From NCBI GenBank assembly GCA_946811695.1, contig OX328130.1, forward strand, positions 67,948,245 through 68,012,244: a DNA stretch of 64,000 nucleotides. The letters run 5' to 3'. The first letter of the stretch is position 1. The number at the start of each line of letters is the position of its first letter. The position numbers were made by a program, and so were the translations under genes. This DNA comes from Gonocerus acuteangulatus (taxonomy: Eukaryota; Arthropoda; Insecta; Hemiptera; Coreidae). Of this stretch, positions 42,385 to 54,009 are shown in pieces. A model generated the notes under the pieces. It saw nothing but the letters and a program-made list of their open reading frames with translations. It was not told where the DNA came from and made no database searches.

Positions 42385-42700
42385 CTTTAGTAATTTGGAT
42401 CTCAATATAAAATTAGTTTGAATGAGGAGCGATTCGGGGTGGGGGTGTGCTGGCGTCCGGAGCCTTGCATCGGCCTCTAGACCAGAACGGTCCCAGCCAT
42501 GGTGGGATGTGGTGGGTACTAAGGAAGCCAAGCTATGTAAGCCCAGCACATCCCACGACTCATGCCTGTAAGAGTCACATCATAGACTCCAAGAGAGAGC
42601 TAGTGCTGGGTCCTCTGCTCCTCTACTTCGGATCGTTCTTCTCACCTCACTTTATTAATTTTTTTTATTTTTTCTCCCTAAACAACAAATAAAATATAGT
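42385..42700 (+). other. LINE copy 2 probable 3' UTR
   Basis: A GC-richer block (GGGGTGGGGGTGTGCTGGCG, CCAGCCATGGTGGGATGTGG, CTCCAAGAGAGAGCTAGTGC) ends in AT-rich sequence with AACAACAAATAAAATATAG near 42680-42698. The block differs from the 3' UTR of copy 1. End point approximate. Confidence 0.45.
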
Positions 42701-43280
42701 ATATTCAATTGACTCCTTAATGAATACCCTTTAAAATGCATATTTTTTTTTTTTTTTTTTTTTTTTTAATAATCTAGTTCTGTAAATGTGAAACAGCAAT
42801 ATCTGCTATCTTTCTTCGGTGAGGTGCAGCTTCTCTCCCTATCCGTGGCCTGGGTTCCGCCGGGTTCGGTCCTGCCGTGACATCGCTGTACTCTCTGGAC
42901 TGTCACAGTCCCGGGCTCTGGAGATTGTGGACGCCCTCCCGGGGGAGGGGGCGAGCATAACTCCCATTAGAGCCTTGCATGGTTAAGTTTCCCCTGTTAA
43001 AGCATTTTTACAAGGAGAGCAGTGCAGCGGTGTCGCGGTGGTTCTGGGCTCGGACGGTGCCCTTTCCGCGGTGTGGGCTGGAGGCTTATAGATTGTTTTT
43101 GTTTTGTTTAATTTTTCTTTTTTCCTTTTTCTTCTTTAATTCAATTATTCATTTTCTATATAATAAAATTAAAAAATGTATTTAAGATTTATTTAAAAGG
43201 TTCCTTCCTTTCGTTGGGTGCCCATGACCTCCCGCGGTTGAATACACCCTTCAGAACGATAAAAAAAAAAAAAAAAAAAG
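42701..43280. other. GC-rich LINE-like 3' region with A tail
   Basis: A T-run at 42746-42768 is followed by GC-rich sequence (GTGAGGTGCAGCTTCTCTCC, TGGACGCCCTCCCGGGGGAG, GGAGAGCAGTGCAGCGGTGT) and ends in about 19 A at 43261-43279. It shares AGAGCCTTGCAT with 42465. Probably the 3' UTR of another non-LTR element; no ORF. Confidence 0.35.
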
Positions 43281-44190
43281 TATCCTTTATGCCCAGATTA
43301 GCCAAGACTTCTCATTAGTTCTTGATACCGATGCAATTGTACCTACGTGGAAACAGGTAATTTCTTAGTGGCAATTGGCAAGTATTAGTAAACGCAGAAC
43401 TACAAGCTTATTGGGATGGATCCTATTTACTAATCTTCATAAAAGGACTTGCCCACCAGTTCACATATTCAGCCACGAACTCCCCATATCCAACGAGGTG
43501 CGCTATCTGGGATTATTACTAGACAGTAGACTCACTTGGAACCCGCACACCCGACTGAAAAGACAGGAACTGAACAGGAGATACGGACTCTTACGACGAC
43601 TATTGGGAACTTCATCAAAACTCACAACGCAGAACAAACTCTCTACATACAAAACCATCATCAGACCTATTTGGACGTACGGACTTGAACTGTGGGAAAC
43701 AACCAAAAGATCAAATATACAGAGAATACAGGCATTCCAATCCAAAGTCCTACGCAAAATAGTTAATGCCCCTTTTTACGTTTCCAATAAAACCCTTCAT
43801 CATGACCTCAATATCCCTTTCATCCATGAACTAGCTAAATCCCGATTCCTAACCTTTCACTCCAAACTATCTGCTCATCCCAATCCCAGTGCTCAATCCC
43901 TCTCCTCTCAATCCCACCCCGAAAACCCTCCTAGGAGGCTAAAGAGATCTTGGCCTTGTGATAAACTTTTTAATTAAAGGACAAATAAATCCGGTCAACT
44001 AGGAAGTGTTAATTATGATTGGCTCCTTCCAAAGTTCTATTTAATTATTATTTTTATTTATTTTTTTGTTTTTACTGTAATCCCATTATGTGAAACAACA
44101 AAAATGTATTTATTTATCACAATTAACCAATGCACTATATTATTTGTACAGATGTTAATAAACGTTGTATTATAATAAAAAAAAAAAAAA
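43281..44190 (+). mobile_element. Jockey-clade LINE, 5'-truncated 3' fragment
   Basis: RT C-terminus (43375-43977), a 3' UTR of about 200 bp, then a poly(A) tail at about 44178-44190 after TGTTAATAAACGTTG. The fragment starts directly after an older A tail at 43279, a common target for such insertions. Confidence 0.85.
43375..43977 (+). pseudogene. Jockey-type RT C-terminal fragment
   Basis: 200 codons: KRTCPPVHIFSHELP, VRYLGLLLDSRLTWNPH, LLRRLLGTSSKLTTQNKL, IIRPIWTYGLELWETT, QAFQSKVLRKIVNAPFYV, LHHDLNIPFIHE and RRLKRSWPCDKLFN. This is the standard RT thumb and C-terminal region of Jockey-clade elements, which end without RNase H. The catalytic RT part and endonuclease are missing by 5' truncation, so it is not functional although the frame is open. 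Confidence 0.92.
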
Positions 44191-45173
44191 ATACTAATCG
44201 TCAAGTAAGCTCCGCCATCACCATTCTACTGCGCACTTTTCCCTTGTCACATCGTATAAACAGCCTAACAATTGTTAGTTACTGGACGAACAGTACTGAT
44301 CCCTCTTGCCCATGACGTGTCAACGATTACTTTTAACTTGTCACCAAGCCAGCTTAATGAGAGAGACAAGCACTAATGACAAGTACAAAGCTAATCTACA
44401 CTAGGCATTAGATATCGGATGCTTCAGCTTCCAAAATAAGGTCCGTAGCAAAAACTTCCGTCACGCAGGAGCTAAATTACTAAGCTGAATAAGTTGTTTG
44501 AAATAACCTATACAAATGAAAAATAAACACGAATAGTTTTGGTCTTTTATACTTGTAATGATAAACAATTATTTATTTTTTATTTATTTATTTTTACGGC
44601 GCATCTACTTCTAGGTCATTAGCGCCGAAAAAAAAATATTAATTTTTATTTAATTTCCTCACGGAGTAAACCCTAATTCTTAACGTGCCGATTTAATTTT
44701 TGTCGCACAGTCCATGTTCATCAATGCCTACCGAATTTCATTGCAAGGCAGTACAAATAACGGCAAGGTTTTCTCTGGATGTGGCGATCCCATCGAAATT
44801 TGGGCCTCAACAGGTTCGGAAGGAAATTTTACGATTTCGAATGATCATGTTTCCCTTATCATGAATTCTCGAAAGCGTTCTCGAAACATTTTAAGAAATA
44901 AATAAAAATTATAAAACTGCTAATGCCTATAATTGTAATATTTTAATGTCTATAATTGTTTCGACAGGTGGATCCCTCTTGTTAACGGATTTTTGTTTTA
45001 GACAAAGTATTTTTGAGCCAAATTAAATCAAAATAGGACAATTTTTGTATAAACCAGAGCCTACTCTCTTACTTCTGTGCGTCATTTTGCCAAAGTCATA
45101 AACGTTGTTTGGAATAAACTTTGTATTTCGATAAAATACAAAAGCATAAATATTCCTTACAAAGCAATTCAAA
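44191..45173. other. Intergenic with small repeat pieces
   Basis: 44344-44425 (GCTTAATGAGAGAGACAAGC, CACTAATGAC.AGTAC, ACTAGGCATTAG) resembles 47035-47100. 44446-44490 (TCCGTCACGCAGGAGCTAAA, TTACTAAGC) resembles 61422-61465, a Helitron-like end subtype. A 63-codon frame at 44714-44905 has no recognised motif. Confidence 0.4.
44594..44628 (-). mobile_element. SINE family 1, 3' end fragment
   Basis: TTTTTACGGCGCATCTACTT then CTAGGTCATTAGCGCCG is the complement of the SINE 3' end at 24750-24780. Confidence 0.7.
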
Positions 45174-46199
45174 GTTATTATACAAGATTATTCTTTTTAT
45201 TCTTGGTTGCCATATAGACACACTAAAGTTATTATACAAGATTATTCTATTTATTCTTGGTTGCCATATAGACACACTAAAGTTATTATACAAGATTATT
45301 CTATTTATTCTTGGTTGCCATATAGACACACTAAAGTTATTATACAAGATTATTCTTTTTATTCTTGGTTGCCATATAGACACACTAAAGTTATTATACA
45401 AGATTATTCTTTTTATTCTTGGTTGCCATATAGACACACTAAAGTTATTATACAAGATTATTCTATTTATTCTTGGTTGCCATATAGACACACTAAAGTT
45501 ATTATACAAGATTATTCTTTTTATTCTTGGTTGCCATATAGACACACTAAAGTTATTATACAAGATTATTCTTTTTATTCTTGGTTGCCATATAGACACA
45601 CTAAAGTTATTATACAAGATTATTCTTTTTATTCTTGGTTGCCATATAGACACACTAAAGTTATTATACAAGATTATTCTTTTTATTCTTGGTTGCCATA
45701 TAGACACACTAAAGTTATTATACAAGATTATTCTTTTTATTCTTGGTTGCCATATAGACACACTAAAGTTATTATACAAGATTATTCTTTTTATTCTTGG
45801 TTGCCATATAGACACACTAAAGTTATTATACAAGATTATTCTTTTTATTCTTGGTTGCCATATAGACACACTAAAGTTATTATACAAGATTATTCTTTTT
45901 ATTCTTGGTTGCCTTATAGACACACTAAAGTTATTATACAAGATTATTCTTTTTATTCTTGGTTGCCATATAGACACACTAAAGTTATTATACAAGATTA
46001 TTCTTTTTATTCTTGGTTGCCATATAGACACACTAAAGTTATTACACAAGATTATTCTTTTTATTCTTGGTTGCCATATAGACACACTAAAGTTATTATA
46101 CAAGATTATTCTTTTTATTCTTGGTTGCCATATAGACACACTAAAGTTATTATACAAGATTATTCTTTTTATTCTTGGTTGCCATATAGACACACTAAA
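45174..46199. repeat. 54-bp satellite, 19 units
   Basis: Unit starts at 45174, 45228 and so on to 46146, all exactly 54 bp apart, with only point variants (CTTTTTAT against CTATTTAT, one TTATAGAC, one TTACACAAG). The unit contains TTGGTTGCCATATAGACACA. As 54 is a multiple of 3 and several frames lack stops, it gives open frames of 336-370 codons on both strands; the minus-strand repeat is SIWQPRIKRIILYNNFSV. No sign that these are genes. Confidence 0.97.
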
Positions 46200-46292
46200 T
46201 TATTATTTAGATTTTAACGTCCATTATAATTAACTCAGAATTTTAGGACGGGTTAACTATAGGTCACCACCCTATTCCGAAGAAAAGCCACC

Positions 46293-46368
46293 ACACTAGT
46301 GGGAATCGAACCAACGACTCTTGGCACGGAGAGTTAACGCCTTAACTCTCCCGGCCACCGCGCCTCTG
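46293..46368 (-). other. tRNA-like or SINE-head fragment
   Basis: On the minus strand GGCGCGGTGGCCGGGAGAGT, then TTAAGGCGTTAACTCTCC, then B box GGTTCGATTCC. It resembles a Ser/Leu-type tRNA-derived SINE head; the arms do not form a full tRNA by eye. Confidence 0.45.
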
Positions 46369-49019
46369 AAACCCTACATTAAAACCTAATAAATTGTTCA
46401 ATAACTTTTCAAATATAGCGAAATTCAAAATTTTTTAAATTTGTGAAATAATCTTTACAAAAAATACACTAAGTCAGAATACACCACAAAACAACCCGCG
46501 ACGTCGTATGGTTTCAGATAAATAAAATAGCATAACATCCGAAGCATTGATGTCATCAGATGAATTAATTTTAAAGTTGGTAATTGACCAAACACATAAC
46601 AGAAGCAACTGCCTTAAAATCCCAGCCTGATGTATTGAGTTAAATAGTCAAAATAGTAAAAAATAATTGAAAATTAAGTCATTGTCAGTGCAAACCGTTC
46701 TCAGTATTACATACATGGTTTAATAAATTTTAGGTTTCTTTTAGAGAAATTACAATCGAGACAGAAGAATAGTAAGAATGCTGTAATGGAGGAATGTTGG
46801 GTCAATTCCAAGAGTCTGGTGCAGAAACCCTAGCAGAATGTGAAAGCAAATGAATCCATTTCGGCTTACAAATAGGGGGAAAGTCATTCCTAGAGATTTC
46901 TGAAAGAAAATGTTTATCATTCTTTATGAGTCGCTGATTGAGAGCGATGAAAACCATTACAAATATTCGGTATATTTTCAATACAGACATAACCAATTCA
47001 AAAACAAGCCATTTTAGCGCTTCCAAAGGGAGGAATTCGGGCAGCTTAGTGAGAGTGACAATCACTAATGACGAGTACTGTAAACTAGGCATCAGGCAGG
47101 AGGACGACTAGATAAGTTCAACAATCACCAGCTCCCGAATGAACCATCACTGCCAGTGACTCAGTATCTAGTGCTGTCGGAATGAGTCTCCAGTACCCTT
47201 GACTGGATAGGTACTTCTGCCCGAGTGCTGGAGAGGGTAGATAACTGGAAGAAAGTAAAGCCTAGCCCTTTCTCCAAACCCTTCTATCTACTTTCTATTA
47301 CCTTCACTTTGATACAGGTTCACGGATAGTTACGCCAGTGCCGAAATAGCTATTCTGGAGAATGGAACTCAAATTGAACCTAAAACTTGGTCCCAGACCT
47401 TGTACGTAACTGCTTTTACAGGAATGGATGCTCCATCCTGAACCTTAAGAACTGCATTATAAAGAGCTTAACAAGTCATGAATGAATACCCCTGAAAGAG
47501 ACGCGAATCAGGCAGCCAAGACAATTCGAGTAACAATATACTTCACACTACATGACCGCATGGTAAACTTGAAAGGCAAACGCTTGCTATTTTTAAAAAA
47601 AAAAAACATTTACGGTTAATTAATAACTGGACTATAGGCGCCGAGCTATTGGATGATGTAACAGCAAGTGGATGATGCACCCATGCAGAAACTTGCTACA
47701 CCCGACGTTGCTCAACTTCGGTGACCAAAGGAAATGGTTAATTATCTCAATACACTCATTTTACTGTTTAAAACCATTTCAAAATCGCTGGAAAAGCGAC
47801 CAGCGTGAGTGGACCAAACCTCACATATTTGAAACTTAAAGCACTATTTTCTCCAGCGGAGAAACATTGCATATTGAGCCTTTTTGTGGAAAACACATAG
47901 AAATATATAAGAGAATCTCCAGAACAGCTCATGGCGGTGATTATTATCATAATAATACATTCTCTGCTCGAAAATTCGCCAAAGTTAACCAACTTGTGAA
48001 AAAAGTGTCAACTCAATTCTAATCATATTCGAATATCTGAAATTAAATTTCTAGTTTCGTCCATATTTTCGAAAACCATTAAAGTCTTATTCCATTAAAG
48101 AAAGTGTTTTTTTCATCCCCATGCTAAATTACCTTTAAAAAGTTTACTCAGAAGCAAATTATCCTCAAAAACGTCAGCGCTATGTTTTATTTCGAGCAAA
48201 ATTTGCAGTGTTTGGGTAGATTTTCATCGTGTCAACATCATAAGCAGGCGTACTCTCTACAAGGTGGAAGGCAGTGAACATACTTAAATGTACGTTGTTT
48301 TGTTCTCTAAAAAATCCCCATAAGAAATACAGAAGACCAGTAAAAATATTTCCTTAAAAAGGCCAGGCTAAATCATGTACATTCTTGAAACATTCGCAGT
48401 TTTTGGACATGCCTCTATGACTCTTAGGAGCGTTAACTATGAACAATATTAGTAAAAATCTTGAGGGGATCTTTAAAAGCAAAAAAATATATTGCGAATT
48501 TGATTTAAATTTGTCAGAAAGTGAGATCCTAAACCTGCAAGCATAACACAGACATAAGTTCCATCATAAAAGACTTCATTTAGTCCTATTTGCGAAAAGA
48601 CGGACCACAACCAGCTGACCGCACACTGCTTTCTAACCATTACAGCTGACCACTGCCTTCCGAATAGCTATTTTACTGTTTATTTACTGGCGAAAGTATA
48701 TTTGGGCTGATGTTACAGGCTTGTAGTAAACAAGAAAGCAGGTTTATAGCCTCGTTAAGCAAAAGTGGTATCGTTCGACAGTTTGTTTTGATCAAATGAA
48801 AACAGCAATTCTACCTCTTTGGTTTAATGGCTGTTTCGTGTATCGATTCTGTAATGTTTCGATCTCTTAGCATGAAGATTATTCAATAAGCAATAGCGTT
48901 TTAGGCAGGCTTGGACATATATCGATTACAAAATTACTTTTTATTCGAATTTACTTTAATTTAATTAATTAGTTTTGAATAGAAATTTTTTGAGCTGTCT
49001 AAGGAGGAAAAAATAAGTC
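46369..49019. other. Intergenic, largely unrecognised
   Basis: AT-rich. 47035-47100 repeats 44344-44425. 48080-48280 weakly resembles Helitron-like internal sequence (AACGTCAGCG, TTTCGAGCAAAATTTG, CATCATAAGCAGG). A 96-codon minus-strand frame at 46802-47092 has no recognised motif. No gene supported. Confidence 0.35.
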
Positions 49020-49245
49020 CAGATACTGTAGAGGTATCATAGTCTTGACCATACCGCACACTAGGAAGAAGGTGTGGTCAGTACTATGCTCCGGCCGCCC
49101 GATTGTCTTGGGTGAGCCTATGTACGGTGTGGGAATACGACTCCGACCCTCGAACGACGATATTAACGACAAAATTTTAAGGTCGCGTCCAGGTCAAGAA
49201 CATGAGTCGAGTGTTATACCACTGAGCCAAACTCGCTCCCATTAG
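49020..49245 (-). mobile_element. SINE family 2, reverse copy with tRNA-like head
   Basis: Body words CAGATACTGTAGAGGTATC, TTGACCATACCGCACACTAG and GGTCAGTACTATGCTCCGGC match 51890-51970. The head, read on the minus strand, starts GGGAGCGAGTTTGGCTCAGT, then GGTATAACACTCGAC (A box region). Same orientation as 51851-52199. Confidence 0.75.
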
Positions 49246-50581
49246 AGCTCTCTAATCATCAATTAAAATATTACATTTTCAGTTAATAAATTGCGATTTT
49301 TTCGTTTGATTTTCTTGCCGATGCCTCAGACATTTTCCCTCTCTGTTCATCCTGACCCCTCCTCATCAGCCCAAAATGGCTCAACCGCCACTAACGGGCG
49401 TTGGTTAAAATGAAATAAAAAATTATAAAATAAAAAAGAACAGGCCGAAACAATAACGAAACACACAAGAACCGTTTCATTAGAATTCACTAGTATTTCA
49501 TTTTTATTTTTCTTGTAAATTAAGGGAAACAGTAATTTTTTAACATACCACATCCTCCTGTTTTCCCCCTGTGTTTTGTAAAATGCGGGAACCAACCTGA
49601 AAGAAGAAAGAATAATTATTGATAATCGATATGGAGAAATATTAGTTTTCTGGTGGTGTGGTGAGTTAACAACATGTATCGTGTCAGTAAATAGTAGTTA
49701 GATAATAAAGTCAATTAATTTTGCAACAACCGCTTTGCGCCTCTTTTTGGGAAGACCACATCCAGTTACTTTGAAGTATCAATCTTGATATTATACAGTG
49801 ATTTTAGTACTTCCGGATTAGCTTACAGGTTATCTTTTAATTCTTTACATGTTATCTAAGGCTAGAAACCATATTATAGAAATGTAGTAACCCTTAGATA
49901 ACTTGTACTTGTAAGTAATACTTTTAGGATTGTAAAGCATAAATGAAAATAAGCAAAATATATTTCAGCAAGCAATATTTATTAATAAAAAGGTTAATAT
50001 TATAAAAGCCGATTATTTTTATCCGGTGGTTCTACAACATACAAGCTGTTACCCAGTGTGCCATGCTAGACCTGCTTTCTGTCTATGACTCTCCCCGTAT
50101 CAAGATCTACTTGATCAAAATCGGTCAAACGGTGTGAATTTGTTTATATCTGCCCAGTAGTTCATAAAGCAACCGGCAGAAGCCAGCACCTCAGCACTTC
50201 ATCTAACAGCCGACAGAGGCCAGCACAAGAGCCTGCGAGTAGAAAGCTCTTATCAAAGAAAGGCCAGCGCTCCTTAGTTAGACCGTGACTGTTGATATAA
50301 AATTGAAATAAACTGCATTACATGATTATATAATGATGTAAAGTCATCAATGAGTTCGAGTTATTCTAATTGTCAGGAACATCAACAAATAAATTTGAGA
50401 CATTATTCAAAATGACCGTCACAATCTGAATGGTTCAGTTCAGCCAATTTTTCTTGAACAAAACTTTTGACCTTTTGACCAAATTTTGAAATTTGACCTA
50501 GACAAGTTTGGTCAAAATAGGTCAAACGGTGTCGATTTGTATATGGAACAAACAGAAAAACAACAAACAGACAGACACGAG

Positions 50582-50584
<3 letters not shown>
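49246..50584. other. Intergenic
   Basis: 50043-50080 (AAGCTGTTACCCAGTGTGCC) is like 19030-19060. 50490-50580 (AATAGGTCAAACGGTGTCGA, then ACAGAC) is the type of sequence that precedes (TA)n in Helitron-like repeats. No gene. Confidence 0.4.

Positions 50585-50626
<42 letters not shown>
50585..50626. repeat. (TA)n microsatellite
   Basis: Pure TA run. Confidence 0.95.
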
Positions 50627-50628
<2 letters not shown>

Positions 50629-50699
50629 TTTATATTTTTTTCACATTATGGGCATACGTGCTATGCGTTTCCGCTCGCTGCGCTCGCTTAAGAAGATAT

Positions 50700-50806
50700 C
50701 AAAGTAATCTTCAATACTCTAGTCAATCCAACTCGCTAAAATTAATGGAATTATATTAATTTTTGTGAGTTGGATCGAATAGAGTATTGAAGGTTACTTT
50801 ACTAGC
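50700..50806. repeat. Imperfect inverted repeat, about 46-bp arms
   Basis: AAAGTAATCTTCAATACTCT..TCCAACTCGCTAAAATTAAT, a short loop (GGAATTAT), then ATTAATTTTTGTGAGTTGGA..AGAGTATTGAAGGTTACTTT. A few mismatches. Possible MITE. Confidence 0.75.
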
Positions 50807-51850
50807 AGCAACAACCAATAGAAAGTCTAATGAGTTATGCGCGTGCGCTGAATCACTGTTATAAGCACTACAGATACTTCACAAGTAACTGGAGAAGTAA
50901 CTGGAATGTGGCCTTGGCAAAAAGAGCCCGCTTTGCAAATGCCCAGAGAGTGAAAGGGGGAACATTTCCCTCCGAGATCGCGCATGCGTTATTGAACTTT
51001 TCCAACTATCTGAACGGGTTATACCACAATATCGGACTAAGATCAATACATCAAAGCCGACAACTCTTAGCGGCACGATCAAAGACTTTCTATCAGGTCG
51101 TTCAAACTAACAGGTTTCGTTCGATAATCTTGAAAAGTTTCTTCGACAAATAGAGTTTTAACAGCGTAATTATTAATTGGATAATTAATAACATGGTTTC
51201 TCGTGTCAAGAAATCCGCCCTCGTCGGCGTTTTAATGCATTTTAAATTCACGAATTTTCGATCAACTTTTCACTAGAAAGTTCATTTTATATTCTTCCCA
51301 GAGGCAGTTTCATTTCACATTTTTCAGTATTACTTTGCTTGATGTATAGATTTTTTTTGTTGTTGTTGTTTTGTTTTATTCCGAAAAAAGACTTTCTGTT
51401 CTGTATTTTAAATTTTTTAATTTATTTTCTCCTCTATTTTCTTGTTACTTTAATGAGAAGTAGCAACTTTATATTACTTAAATTTAATCACGAAAAAAAC
51501 GCTCTCTTTAGAGGAGAATCTAAAGGTCAACTAATGAATGAAGAAGTTTAGTAAATACCACATTTTACTAAAATACCCAATTACACGTTCTTGAGCTTTT
51601 AAAATTACCTTTCAAATGTGTTTATAGGATAACATTGTTCTATATTCTTAAACGAAAATCGTGTAAATGACGACGGTGCAATGAAAAATAAATTACTTTC
51701 AATAGTCATTGTAATCAGTAATTATTCTACAAACAACGTATTACTATTTCCATAAACTAGGAACGTGAATTTTTTTCCGTGCTGTAAAGAGTCCCTTTAA
51801 AAAAATAAAGTAAAACGTACATATTTTAAATAATTTTACTTTTTGTCAGA
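50807..51850. other. Intergenic
   Basis: A 107-codon frame at 50830-51153 (starting MSYARALNHCYKHYRYF) has no recognised motif; it follows an inverted repeat and may be chance. The rest is AT-rich. Confidence 0.3.
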
Positions 51851-52199
51851 AAAAAAAAAGTCCCGTAACAGGCCACGAGGGCCCTGAGGGGCAGATACTA
51901 TAGAGGTATCTGATTCTTGACCATACGGCACACTAGGGAGATAGTATGGTCAGTACTATGCTCCGGCCACCTGATTTTCCCCTTGGCTGCTTCGACTGCT
52001 AGAGTCATAGCACCAACCAAGGTACCCATTATTAAATTAATTAAAGGCTGGGTTGGCCTAGGGACGGTCAGGGAGGCCGAATTCAACCCATGAACGAAGA
52101 CAATAGAAGAAAAAATCTTTAGTGCTTGCTGGGGATTTGAACTCAGGCCTCCGGCTTATTAGTCCAGTGCACTACCACTGAGCTAACCTCGCCCCCCTT
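51851..52199 (-). mobile_element. SINE family 2, fullest copy
   Basis: On the minus strand: head GGGGGGCGAGGTTAGCTCAG, then TGGTAGTGCACTGGACT (A box) and GAGTTCAAATCCC (B box), then a body (GGGTTGAATTCGGCCTCCCT, CCTTGGTTGGTGCTATGACT, GGAGCATAGTACTGACCATA, GGCCCTCGTGGCC) ending in a T-run read on this strand. Matches 10107-10370 and 49020-49245. Confidence 0.82.
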
Positions 52200-52292
52200 T
52201 TTGTCAGAATATTAAAAAAATAATTTTGCCAACATACAACTTACGACCAACGGTATGACGTCTTTGAGACCTCTAGGCATATTCAATCCTAA

Positions 52293-53324
52293 ATTACTCC
52301 TAAACCTATACCTTTTATCTACCTCTTACTGTTCAATTACTCCTAAGCCTATACCTTTTATCTACCTCTTACTGTTCAATTACTCCTAAACCTATACCTT
52401 TTATCTACCTCTTACTGTTCAATTACTCCTAAACCTATACCTTTTATCTACCTCTTACTGTTCAATTACTCCTAAGCCTATACCTTTTATCTACCTCTTA
52501 CTGTTCAATTACTCCTAAACCTATACCTTTTATCTACCTCTTACTGTTCAATTACTCCTAAACCTATACCATTTATCTACCTCTTACTGTTCAATTACTC
52601 CTAAACCTATACCTTTTATCTACCTCTTACTGTTCAATTACTCCTAAACCTATACCTTTTATCTACCTCTTACTGTTCAATTACTCCTAAACCTATACCT
52701 TTTATCTACCTCTTACTGTTCAATTACTCCTAAACCTATACCTTTTATCTACCTCTTACTGTTCAATTACTCCTAAACCTATACCTTTTATCTACCTCTT
52801 ACTGTTCAATTACTCCTAAACCTATACCTTTTATCTACCTCTTACTGTTCAATTACTCCTAAACCTATACCTTTTATCTACCTCTTACTGTTCAATTACT
52901 CCTAAACCTATACCTTTTATCTACCTCTTACTGTTCAATTACTCCTAAACCTATACCTTTTATCTACCTCTTACTGTTCAATTACTCCTAAACCTATACC
53001 TTTTATCTACCTCTTACTGTTCAATTACTCCTAAACCTATACCTTTTATCTACCTCTTACTGTTCAATTACTCCTAAACCTATACCTTTTATCTACCTCT
53101 TACTGTTCAATTACTCCTAAACCTATACCTTTTATCTACCTCTTACTGTTCAATTACTCCTAAACCTATATCTTTTATCTACCTCTTACTGTTCAATTAC
53201 TCCTAAACCTATACCTTTTATCTACCTCTTACTGTTCAATTACTCCTAAACCTATACCTTTTATCTACCTCTTACTGTTCAATTACTCCTAAACCTATAC
53301 CTTTTATCTACCTCTTACTGTTCA
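52293..53324. repeat. 43-bp satellite, 24 units
   Basis: Unit ATTACTCCTAAACCTATACC then TTTTATCTACCTCTTACTGTTCA. Starts run from 52293 to 53282 at exactly 43-bp steps with no indels and only a few substitutions (AAGCC in units 2 and 5, one ACCATTT, one ATATCTTT). It is near a SINE and in no coding context. Confidence 0.97.
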
Positions 53325-54009
53325 ATTTCATCTAGAATGTTTTAACAAAATCTACCAAAAATATCGGATTTAGAGACTGCATAAGAAAGACATCTGAATT
53401 GTTAATACCAGCCCGGGAATAAGGGAAAATACCTCTGTAAAAGCGTAGCTATCTATGCGTAAATTGAAAAATTTAACTATTAAAAAATCAAGAACGTATA
53501 CTTGCTAGGGACCTTCTCTAGGCGTTAAAACATTTTTAATGAAATTTCATTTCAGCCTGCCACTTCTGAAAATCTAACTGAAACGAGGTGCACCGTGGAC
53601 TTGTCGGAGATTCTCCGGGAACCATACAGTGGCTATAGATAATGAAGAAGCTGAGATATGAAGAGGACACAGGCCGATGGATTGACCTGAAGGATTTGGG
53701 TTCAAGGTCCCACAGCTCCATCTGTAGGCCTGCATTAGCCATACGCTCTTCCTAATAACTAGCAACTAACAAGGGAACAATCCCCAAGTGTCCGGAGCCG
53801 ATTTCGGTGAGACTTTGTATATTTATTAAACACGTGAAAATAATCTATACATATTTTTTTATAGGCCCAATAGCACGTTTAAAGGAACGAAAGCACCCCC
53901 CCAAAGTACACTTCAAATATTCTAACAAGGGGGTATACAGTGGTGGGGTCACCGATTTGGTTCATTTTTTTTTCTGGATATTCTGCGTCGAAAAATAGTC
54001 AACACGTCC
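53325..54009. other. Intergenic
   Basis: At 53680-53720 GGTTCAAGGTCCCAC resembles a B box but there is no A box at the right distance. Nothing else recognised. Confidence 0.35.

Larger units (their letters stand above)
33314..42700 (+). mobile_element. LINE copy 2 (I/Jockey group with RNase H), split by a later insertion
   Basis: A complete element: 5' UTR (about 33314-33697, starting ACAGTCAGCTGTTTGG), ORF1 in two parts (33698-34440 and 37728-38246), intermediate ORF (38243-38704), ORF2 (38701-42384) and a 3' UTR to about 42700. A 3.3-kb Helitron-like element (34441-37725) sits in an A-run of ORF1. The start and end points of the LINE are estimates. ORF2 is intact, so the insertion is late in the life of this copy. 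Confidence 0.85.

Noticed and set aside
45174..46199. CRISPR-like regular array
   Set aside because: The units are contiguous with no unique spacers, and the surroundings are eukaryotic. The same holds for the 43-bp and 16-bp arrays.
45121..46233. ORFs of 336-370 codons on both strands
   Set aside because: They are the translation of the 54-bp satellite; unit length divisible by 3 with no stops explains all of them.
50830..51153. 107-codon ORF
   Set aside because: No recognised domain, no coding context, adjacent to an inverted repeat; not strong enough to call a gene.
53680..53720. tRNA-like B box GGTTCAAGGTCCC
   Set aside because: No A box at a suitable distance and no cloverleaf.
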